From Thermodesulfovibrio sp. 3907-1M (GTDB lineage Bacteria > Nitrospirota > Thermodesulfovibrionia > Thermodesulfovibrionales > Thermodesulfovibrionaceae): DNA of 64,000 nt. The notes beneath the pieces are model-generated. The model saw only the letters and a list, made by a program, of their open reading frames with translations, was not told the DNA's origin and did not search any database. Position numbers and translations under genes: made by a program. The stretch spans positions 1,530,486-1,594,485 of the forward strand of contig NZ_CP144373.1 of assembly GCF_040450955.1 (NCBI RefSeq), written 5' to 3'. Positions 57,183 to 64,000 of the stretch are shown piece by piece; position 1 is the stretch's first letter; every line of letters starts with the position of its first letter.

Positions 57183-58077
57183 ATCTTCTATGAAACCAAT
57201 AATACTGCTCAGGATGCTTTCTTATCAGGCTTTCAAGAATGAAGTTGTAATTTTCAATCAGTTTTACTAAATATTCATCGGAGAATAAAAAACTTTTATT
57301 CTGAGGTTGAAGCAATTGAAATTCTTCCCTGTAAAATTTTATGGTATGTCCTTCTTTTTCTCTCACGATGAAAACAGGAATTATTGGAGAATTTTTCCTT
57401 AAAGCAATAACAAAAGCACCTTTCTGACATTGAACATACTTACCAAAAAATTTTGCATAGACTCCAGGTCTTGCCTGATCAGCAAGAATAAAAACTATCA
57501 TGTTTTTGTTTAATGCTTTGATAATCTCCTTTGGCACTTCTCTGTCAGAATGCATGGGGATTGGATAAATTTTGTAGGAACTTATCAGGTTATAAAGAAA
57601 TCCCTCTGGTAGATACTTTCCTTCTTTAAAAAGCACTGCAACGGGATAACCTTTTTCCGCAAGCCATGCAAGCATTACAGGAATATTTCCAATGTGCCCG
57701 CTCAATGCAATAACTCCTTTATTTTGTTTTAATGCTTCATCAAGCAGTTCAACTCCCTCTGCCTTTGCCCACGGAGCGAGTTTTTCATTTTTTTTGACAA
57801 TAAAGGCAACTTCAAGGGCAGTTAATATAACTTCCTGAATAAATTTTTTCAGAATTTTTTTTAGTTCTTTTTCGCTGTATTGCTCACCGAAGGCAATTTT
57901 TAAATTTTCAAAGGCAATATTTTTTCTTGTCCAGGGAAAAAGGCAAAGCAGGCTTCCTAACATGATTGAAAATTTTTTAAGGTGCTTTTTTTTTAAAATT
58001 TTTCCAAGCCAGAAAAATAGTTTAAGCCCACCCCGGAAAATAATATGTTTCATAAATGCTTTCATATAAAAAGCCAT
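57163..58077 (-). CDS. LpxL/LpxM-like lipid A acyltransferase
   Basis: A 304-residue membrane-bound acyltransferase (HtrB/LABL family) that transfers acyl chains to lipid A. An N-terminal membrane helix is followed by GVIALSGHIGNIPVMLAWLA (catalytic His at about residue 125) and FILADQARPGVYAKFFGKYVQCQKGAFVIALRKNSPIIPVFIV. The canonical H-x4-Asp/Glu motif reads H-IGNI-Pro here, so the usual acidic partner is absent. Related annotated proteins may share this variant. It is four genes from kdsB-type LPS genes but next to msbA. The family is clear; activity is not. Confidence 0.85.
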   Translation of the reverse strand: MAFYMKAFMKHIIFRGGLKLFFWLGKILKKKHLKKFSIMLGSLLCLFPWTRKNIAFENLKIAFGEQYSEKELKKILKKFIQEVILTALEVAFIVKKNEKLAPWAKAEGVELLDEALKQNKGVIALSGHIGNIPVMLAWLAEKGYPVAVLFKEGKYLPEGFLYNLISSYKIYPIPMHSDREVPKEIIKALNKNMIVFILADQARPGVYAKFFGKYVQCQKGAFVIALRKNSPIIPVFIVREKEGHTIKFYREEFQLLQPQNKSFLFSDEYLVKLIENYNFILESLIRKHPEQYYWFHRRFKKMLH

Positions 58078-58089
58078 TTCATCAATTTT

Positions 58090-59274
58090 TTAGTGTAACA
58101 TTTTTCTTACTCTCATAAGAAAGGGTATAGAGGAAAGCTGAAGAAGCACTGAGAAAATTACTAAAGCAGAGACTGAAAAATCATACAAAAGACCTAAAAC
58201 AGTGCTACCTAAAAACCAGAATAAACCATAGCCTGTATTGAATACTCCATATCCTGTACCTCTTTTCTGCTTTGGAACTAAAACCGCTACTGTAGCCCTC
58301 ATAATAGACTCCTGCGCTCCCATTCCTACTCCCCACAGTAGCATTCCAAAGAGGGCAGAATAAAATCCACCAAGAAAACACAGGGGAGCAAAACCTGCTG
58401 AGATAATAACTGAAAAAATAAGTATTGACAGCCCCTTTTTATCAAAAAAATATCCAAAGATTAAGGCTGCCAGAGCATCAATACCCATTGCCATAGCATA
58501 AAAAACAGGTATCCACTGCTCAGAAACCATTGACACTTTTTTAAAATGGTATGCAATTAAAGGGAAATCAGCATATCCTGCACCATTTAAAGCAACTGAT
58601 ATGAGATAAATCCAGTAGACTTTGCTAAGACCCTTTGTTTGTATCTGAAGATTTGATATTTCTAACTCTCTTGGTGATGGATAGAGAAATCTTGCAAAGA
58701 TCAGTATGCCAATAGCAAGGGTAGCTGGAATAAGCAATACTGCAAAAGCTTCTCTGTATCCACCATGAAAATAAAATACAACTGCCACTATCAATGGACC
58801 AAGCATTGCTCCAATCTGATCCATTGCCTCATGAAGTCCAAATCCCCATCCACGACCAATCTGGCTTGTAGCATGACTTAACATGGCATCCCTTGAGGGT
58901 GTCCTCACTGCCTTGCCAGCTCTTTCAGCCATAATCAACATTGCTGCCAGCTGCCATCCTCCAACCAGAGCCAGTGCTGGAACACTTAAAAGATTTATTA
59001 AATATCCTGCGATTGTAATACTCCAGTATTTACCTGTCCTGTCAGCAAGCCAGCCTGAGAAAAGTCTTAAAGCATATCCGATAAACTCACCAAGACCTGC
59101 AATAAACCCAACCAAAGTTGCAGAGGCACCTAAAAAAGCAAGAAAAGGACCTGTGATACTTCTTGCAGCCTCATAGGTCATATCAGAAAATAGACTTACA
59201 ACTCCGAGTAAAACAATAAATACTGTTGCAGGTTTCATGCTTGTTTCCTTGACAATTATGTTATAATTTTTCAT
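58090..59274 (-). CDS. Major facilitator superfamily transporter
   Basis: A 394-residue protein with 12 predicted membrane segments. The MFS loop motif appears as GWLADRTGKYW (about residues 74-84), and a second loop has GYFFDKKGLS (about 262-271). VSLFSDMTYEAARSITGPFLAFLGAS near the N terminus matches a group of uncharacterised permeases. The start may be 12 codons later (59238), where AAGGAAA lies about eight bases upstream. No substrate can be inferred. It is divergent from the MNT gene, and their ATG codons overlap across the strands. Confidence 0.85.
   Translation of the reverse strand: MKNYNIIVKETSMKPATVFIVLLGVVSLFSDMTYEAARSITGPFLAFLGASATLVGFIAGLGEFIGYALRLFSGWLADRTGKYWSITIAGYLINLLSVPALALVGGWQLAAMLIMAERAGKAVRTPSRDAMLSHATSQIGRGWGFGLHEAMDQIGAMLGPLIVAVVFYFHGGYREAFAVLLIPATLAIGILIFARFLYPSPRELEISNLQIQTKGLSKVYWIYLISVALNGAGYADFPLIAYHFKKVSMVSEQWIPVFYAMAMGIDALAALIFGYFFDKKGLSILIFSVIISAGFAPLCFLGGFYSALFGMLLWGVGMGAQESIMRATVAVLVPKQKRGTGYGVFNTGYGLFWFLGSTVLGLLYDFSVSALVIFSVLLQLSSIPFLMRVRKMLH
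59262..59267 (+). promoter_or_regulatory. -10 box of the MNT gene, probable leaderless start
   Basis: A perfect TATAAT lies five bases before the MNT start ATG (59273). No Shine-Dalgarno sequence is between them, and the only nearby -35 candidate (CTTGTT or TTGTTT near 59240) is weak. Start of transcription would be at about the ATG. Confidence 0.45.
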
Positions 59275-59635
59275 GAAGAAAGCTCAAAAAATCAAGAAAA
59301 TTCCTTACTTAAACTACTATGAAGATAGATTTATAAACGAGCTCATTGAAAAAATTAAAAATCTTTATCCGAATATCAAAAAAATTATTCTTTATGGTTC
59401 AAAGGCAAGAGGTGACTTTCTTGAAGACTCTGATATAGATCTGCTTTTTGTTGTAGAAAAAGCCATTGATAAAAAGACAAAATTTTTAATTTATGACTTA
59501 ATCTCTGAACTTGAAATAAAATATACCGTTTTGGTCTCTGTTGTTTTTGCTTGTGAGGAAGATTTTAAAACAAAAAAAATCAATTTTCTGAGCAATATTA
59601 AGAAAGAAGGTATTTTATTATGGTTGAGAGAATAA
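59273..59635 (+). CDS. MNT-type minimal nucleotidyltransferase (antitoxin-like)
   Basis: A 120-residue protein with the polymerase-beta-fold signature YGSKARGDFLEDSDIDLLFVV (GSxARG ... DxD at about residues 41-59). Paired with the following HEPN gene, it matches HEPN/MNT modules, in which the MNT protein adds AMP to the HEPN toxin or acts as antitoxin. It overlaps the HEPN gene by 16 bases. The pair may be a toxin-antitoxin system, but a housekeeping function cannot be excluded. Confidence 0.88.
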   Translation: MKKAQKIKKIPYLNYYEDRFINELIEKIKNLYPNIKKIILYGSKARGDFLEDSDIDLLFVVEKAIDKKTKFLIYDLISELEIKYTVLVSVVFACEEDFKTKKINFLSNIKKEGILLWLRE

Positions 59636-60024
59636 ATAAAAAAGAAGCATTAATAAGAGCAAAGGATGAACTTAAAAGGGCTGATGAGGAATTAAAGGCA
59701 TCTCAGATATTACAGGAAAAAGAGTTTTACTACAAAAGCATTGTATCTGCATATTATACAGTTTATCATGCTGCAAAGGCTCTTCTACTTTTAAAATGTG
59801 TTGACCCGAAAACCCATGAAGGTGTTGAAAGAATGTTCGGGCTATATTACATAAAAACTGGTGAGTTTGATTCAAGAATAGGTAAGGTAATTGGAAGACT
59901 TCGTAAAATGAGAGAGGAAGCTGATTACTATCCAGAAATTCCATTTGATTATGAGGATTCAAAAGAAGCAATAGTCCTGGCTAAGGAATTTTTAAAAAGA
60001 GCAAAACAAAAAATCAAAATTTAA
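59620..60024 (+). CDS. HEPN domain protein (MNT partner)
   Basis: A 134-residue all-helical protein with IVSAYYTVYHAAKALLLLKCVDP (about residues 43-65) and a C-terminal RKMREEADYYPEIPFDYEDSKEAI. It belongs to the PF05168-like HEPN group. The RNase motif R-x4-6-H of toxic HEPN proteins is not seen at the expected place: the RKMREEADYY helix has no His. It may therefore bind nucleic acid or a nucleotide without cleaving. It overlaps the MNT gene. Confidence 0.85.
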   Translation: MVERINKKEALIRAKDELKRADEELKASQILQEKEFYYKSIVSAYYTVYHAAKALLLLKCVDPKTHEGVERMFGLYYIKTGEFDSRIGKVIGRLRKMREEADYYPEIPFDYEDSKEAIVLAKEFLKRAKQKIKI

Positions 60025-60207
60025 AATTTTAAGAGAGTTAAACTTTCCACTGCATAAAATGTTGAATCCAAGAATGCTGCTGAATTGGGGGTTCTTGCAA
60101 ATCCTCCTGATTTTGTATAGCAATACAGGATAAATTCAATCAATGTGAAAAAAGCTTCTGAGAAAAAATTCTTGAGGCTTACAAAAAGGTTAACGACTTT
60201 TAATTTC

Positions 60208-60237
60208 TACAATTTTGCAGGAAATTACAAAATTGTA
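60208..60237. promoter_or_regulatory. Inverted repeat, candidate enhancer for a sigma-54 activator
   Basis: TACAATTTTG (60208-60217) and CAAAATTGTA (60228-60237) are perfect 10-base arms separated by 10 bases. The centre is about 88 bases upstream of the predicted transcription start, a usual distance for NtrC- or NifA-type sites. It does not match the canonical NifA TGT-N10-ACA exactly. Confidence 0.55.
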
Positions 60238-60283
60238 ATGTTTTTAGCCTGAAAAAGTTCTTAATTCTCAAACAGTTATATTC

Positions 60284-60299
60284 TGGCACAATTTTAGCT
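60284..60299 (+). promoter_or_regulatory. Sigma-54-type promoter of porin-amtB-PII
   Basis: TGGCACAATTTTAGCT has the -24 GG and -12 GC with the correct ten bases between (TGGCAC-N5-TTGCT with one mismatch, TAGCT). Transcription would start near 60310, and the porin ATG is at 60334. Confidence 0.7.
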
Positions 60300-60333
60300 C
60301 TATTCATAGGCAAATAAAAATGGAGGTGCTGTT

Positions 60334-61167
60334 ATGAGAAGTTTTAAGTATCTGGTAGTGGTTTTAGCTTTTTTGATGTCTGTCTCTTTTGTTAAAGCAG
60401 AAGATGTAAAAAAGGAAGAACCGAAGCAAGAAGACAGGGTTACTGGGAGTATTTCCGTGGGTGCTTACAACAGGTATATTTTTCGTGGTTATGAGTTGAG
60501 TTCTAAAAGCTTTGTTATTCAGCCTTCTGTTACTCTATCTTACAAAGGGTTTTCTCTCAATTACTGGGGTAACATTGACAGTGATGAACACGCTACTCAA
60601 TCATTTATTCCTGACAGACCTGGCAGAAAAAGTTTTAATGAATCTGACATAACCTTGAGCTACACTTACACAATTGACAAACTCTCTCTCACAGGTGGTT
60701 ACATTTACTACGGAACAAAGTATGCTGATGAAACAGAGGAAGTTTTTCTCACTGCAAGCTATGATATTATATCAAAGCCAGCTTTTACTATTTACCGTGA
60801 CATTTCAACTTATCCTGGCACCTACCTTAATCTGAGCTTCTCCCACTCCTTTGATGTTTACAAAGACATCACCCTTGACCTTGCAGCATCCTTTGGTTAT
60901 TTCAAAGGTGATGACTCTTACTGGAGAACCTATGAAAGCAGCATAGGTGAATACTCGGGCAAAAAATACAGTGCCTTTCATGATGGAAAACTTCAGGCAG
61001 GGCTTACAATTCCAGTTATGAAAAATTTAACAATTCAACCTGCGGTTCAGTACTGGTTTCCACTTTCAAGCAAGGCAAAAAGAGTTGTGGACGGAAATCC
61101 ATACAATCCCAATGGGCATCTTGATGATACCTGGGTAACAGGAATCAACATTACATTTAGCTTTTAA
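60334..61167 (+). CDS. TorF/Gcw_chp-type outer-membrane porin
   Basis: A 277-residue protein with a signal peptide (about residues 1-22). The mature part is rich in alternating aromatic beta strands: GSISVGAYNRYIFRGYELSSKSFVIQPSVTLSYKGFSLNYWGNID, ending in a C-terminal FSF, typical of an outer-membrane beta barrel. The pattern NRYIFRGYELSS matches the TorF family. It lies directly before amtB (11-base gap) under the same sigma-54-type promoter, so it may let ammonium or related solutes across the outer membrane; that is an inference. Confidence 0.85.
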   Translation: MRSFKYLVVVLAFLMSVSFVKAEDVKKEEPKQEDRVTGSISVGAYNRYIFRGYELSSKSFVIQPSVTLSYKGFSLNYWGNIDSDEHATQSFIPDRPGRKSFNESDITLSYTYTIDKLSLTGGYIYYGTKYADETEEVFLTASYDIISKPAFTIYRDISTYPGTYLNLSFSHSFDVYKDITLDLAASFGYFKGDDSYWRTYESSIGEYSGKKYSAFHDGKLQAGLTIPVMKNLTIQPAVQYWFPLSSKAKRVVDGNPYNPNGHLDDTWVTGINITFSF

Positions 61168-61178
61168 GGAGGAATAAG

Positions 61179-62833
<1,655 letters not shown>

Positions 62834-62841
62834 TAATTGAG

Positions 62842-62869
62842 AAATCGGCAGGAGCTTTCCTGCCGATTT
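62842..62869 (+). terminator. Terminator of the porin-amtB-PII operon
   Basis: AAATCGGCAGGA (62842-62853), loop GCTT, TCCTGCCGATTT (62858-62869), then a short T-rich tract. It lies 9 bases after the PII stop codon. Confidence 0.85.
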
Positions 62870-62936
62870 TATTTGAAAGTATTTAAAAAATTCAGCAATC
62901 CCATGAGAGTTTCCTATTATGCTATGATTTTATTAT

Positions 62937-63104
62937 ATGAAAAAATTTGAAAAGTTCTCAGAAATTTGTCGCAAATTTAACATAGCACTTATCTATGCCT
63001 TTGGTTCACAGAGGGACAATTATGAAATGCAAATTCTAAGAAAATATTCTGACGTTAAACAAACAATTCATCCTTCAAAAATAAGTACTAATCCTATTTC
63101 TTGA
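62937..63104 (+). pseudogene. Truncated nucleotidyltransferase remnant
   Basis: A 55-codon frame begins KKFEKFSEICRKFNIALIYAFGSQRDNYEM, which resembles the N-terminal part of a GSxR-type nucleotidyltransferase, but the Asp-x-Asp motif and the remainder are absent. The rest is not recognisable, and the stop falls inside the promoter of the next gene. It is probably the decayed remnant of a gene related to the MNT family, but a short functional protein cannot be excluded. Confidence 0.45.
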
Positions 63105-63129
63105 CCACAGGTGATTCAAATGTTATAAT
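63101..63129 (+). promoter_or_regulatory. Sigma-70-type promoter of the NifA-like activator
   Basis: TTGACC (63101-63106), a 17-base spacer and TATAAT (63124-63129). Transcription would start near 63136, at the left edge of the palindrome at 63137-63152. Confidence 0.7.
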
Positions 63130-63136
63130 AGTTTAT

Positions 63137-63152
63137 CGGCAATAATTTGCCG
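63137..63152. promoter_or_regulatory. Palindrome at the start of the NifA-like transcript
   Basis: CGGCAA (63137-63142), loop TAAT, TTGCCG (63147-63152) is a perfect 6-base stem between the predicted start of transcription and the ATG at 63161. It could be an operator or a leader hairpin. No Shine-Dalgarno sequence is clear after it. Confidence 0.45.
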
Positions 63153-63160
63153 TTTAGAGT

Positions 63161-64000
63161 ATGAATAAAAGTGAAAACATAGAATTAAAAGCACTATTTG
63201 AAGTTAGCAGGGTTTTGACCTCATCCTTTGACCTTGAGAAAAATCTTTACTCTGTTCTTGAGATTTTATCAAAACAGCTTGATATGCGAAGAGGAAGTAT
63301 TTTTATCTTTGATAAAAAAACAGAAGAGATAAGCATTGTTGCTGCCTATGGACTGACTCAGGAGGAGATTAGCAGAGGCAAATACAGAGCCGGTGAAGGA
63401 ATTGTCGGTAAAGTGATAGAGACAGGATTGCCCATGTTTATTCCAGATATTGAAAAGGAGCCTCAGTTTCTCAATAAAACAGGAAGCAGACCAGATAAAA
63501 GAGGCATATCCTTTCTTTGTGTTCCAATAAAGATTGAGGATGAAATTCTTGGCGTTGTCTCTGCTGACAGAATCTATTCAGACGAAAAAGGAGAAGTGGA
63601 TGATGACCTCAGAGTTCTTTCAATAGTTGCATCCCTTATTGCTCAGTTTCTGAAGCTGTGGGAGAGTTATAAAGTCATGGAAGATGAGAATATGCTGCTA
63701 AGAGCACAGCTTAAGGATAGATACAACTTTCCCAATCTTGTAGGACAATCACCTTCTTTTCAGTCAGTGCTTAAAACAGTTATGAAAGTTGCAGGAACAG
63801 ACGCCACAGTGCTACTTTTTGGAGAGTCCGGAACAGGTAAAGAGCTTATTGCAAAGACAATCCATTTTCAGAGCAAAAGGGCAAAAGGACCTTTTGTGGC
63901 AATAAACTGTGCTGCAATCCCTGAAAACCTTCTTGAAGCAGAGCTTTTTGGTTCTGAAAAAGGAGCATTTACAGGTGCTGTAAAGAGAATTGGCAAGTTT
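63161..64000 (+). CDS. nifA: NifA-type sigma-54-dependent activator, 3' end outside window
   Basis: Reads off the window end. The N-terminal GAF domain spans about residues 5-170 ([59 protein letters not shown]). The AAA+ domain follows from about residue 195 with Walker [14 protein letters not shown] and the sigma-54-contact motif GAFTGA ([15 protein letters not shown]). GAF-AAA order without a receiver is the NifA/AnfA layout. Whether the NifA Cys linker is present cannot be seen. The neighbouring sigma-54-type promoter and PII gene support a nitrogen role. The name is inferred. Confidence 0.85.
   Translation, partial: MNKSENIELKALFEVSRVLTSSFDLEKNLYSVLEILSKQLDMRRGSIFIFDKKTEEISIVAAYGLTQEEISRGKYRAGEGIVGKVIETGLPMFIPDIEKEPQFLNKTGSRPDKRGISFLCVPIKIEDEILGVVSADRIYSDEKGEVDDDLRVLSIVASLIAQFLKLWESYKVMEDENMLLRAQLKDRYNFPNLVGQSPSFQSVLKTVMKVAGTDATVLLFGESGTGKELIAKTIHFQSKRAKGPFVAINCAAIPENLLEAELFGSEKGAFTGAVKRIGKF

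Larger units (their letters stand above)
60025..60333. other. 309-base intergenic regulatory region before porin-amtB-PII
   Basis: No open frame worth calling. It holds the inverted repeat at 60208-60237 and the sigma-54-type promoter at 60284-60299, then a GGAGGT ribosome binding site (60322-60327) before the porin ATG. The first 150 bases are AT-rich with no clear structure. Confidence 0.7.

Noticed and set aside
59249-59267. TTGACA at 59249 as the -35 box for the TATAAT at 59262
   Set aside because: The spacer would be only seven bases, too short for a sigma-70 promoter.

Overview
The window looks like a chromosomal segment, carrying the replication-origin region, of an AT-rich, anaerobic, Gram-negative sulfate reducer. 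The best fit is the Nitrospirota genus Thermodesulfovibrio or a close relative. That assignment is inferred from gene content and from my knowledge of such genomes; nothing was searched. Supporting it are a full dsrC and dsrMKJOP set, a B12-dependent (class II) ribonucleotide reductase, ferredoxin-linked indolepyruvate oxidoreductase, LL-diaminopimelate aminotransferase, and outer-membrane genes (lnt, kdsB, msbA, pal, an LpxL-like acyltransferase).

Layout. 1-6.4 kb (+): recJ (5' end missing), panB, tyrS, a dispersed repeat, a multidomain lipoprotein gene and a small Cys-rich exported protein gene. 6.5-12.8 kb: a sensor kinase, then on the minus strand a SLOG protein, mutS2 and a YtxH protein, then a ferritin-like protein convergent with a Ca/Na exchanger. 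13-17.4 kb (+): nrdJ, a GroES-like protein, a LOG protein and rlmN. 17.4-20.5 kb (-): a YkgJ Cys-cluster protein, yjbQ, dapL and tonB. 20.7-23.3 kb (+): a broken TauE/SafE permease, a frameshifted ACR3-type permease and a universal stress protein. 23.4-38.4 kb (-) is one long co-directional run: lnt, prfB (with a programmed +1 frameshift), the AT-rich candidate oriC, dnaA, dnaN, gyrB, serS, FliK-like and FlhB-like genes, trpC, iorA, iorB and paaK. Two parS-like palindromes lie 17 and 12 kb from the candidate oriC. 38.4-40.8 kb (+): kdsB-pyrG. 40.9-49.3 kb (-): the sulfite-reduction block, transcribed dsrN/cbiA-like, DVU0298-like, dsrC, RsbRD-like, dsrM, K, J, O, P. 49.4-57.2 kb (+): glyQ, glyS, pal, cpoB, moaA, a glycosyltransferase and msbA. 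57.2-59.3 kb (-): an LpxL-like acyltransferase and an MFS transporter. 59.3-64 kb (+): an MNT/HEPN pair, a sigma-54-type promoter with an upstream inverted repeat, porin-amtB-PII, a truncated nucleotidyltransferase remnant and the start of a NifA-type activator.

Themes. (1) Respiration: DsrC would carry the sulfite-derived trisulfide to the membrane DsrMKJOP complex. The upstream DsrN-like amidase and DVU0298-like protein suggest that cofactor maturation and accessory functions are co-regulated with it. (2) Nitrogen: the sigma-54 promoter, its inverted repeat, amtB, a PII protein lacking the usual uridylylated tyrosine, and a NifA-like activator suggest a local nitrogen-regulation circuit. 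(3) Origin biology: dnaA-dnaN-gyrB, eight TGTTAA/TTAACA motifs in 209 bp, and two parS-like sites. (4) Expression: several divergent genes (glyQ, the TauE gene, kdsB, the MNT gene, the kinase gene) have a -10 box 8-13 nt before ATG and no Shine-Dalgarno sequence, so leaderless mRNAs are likely. I saw no tRNA or rRNA genes, CRISPR arrays or insertion sequences.
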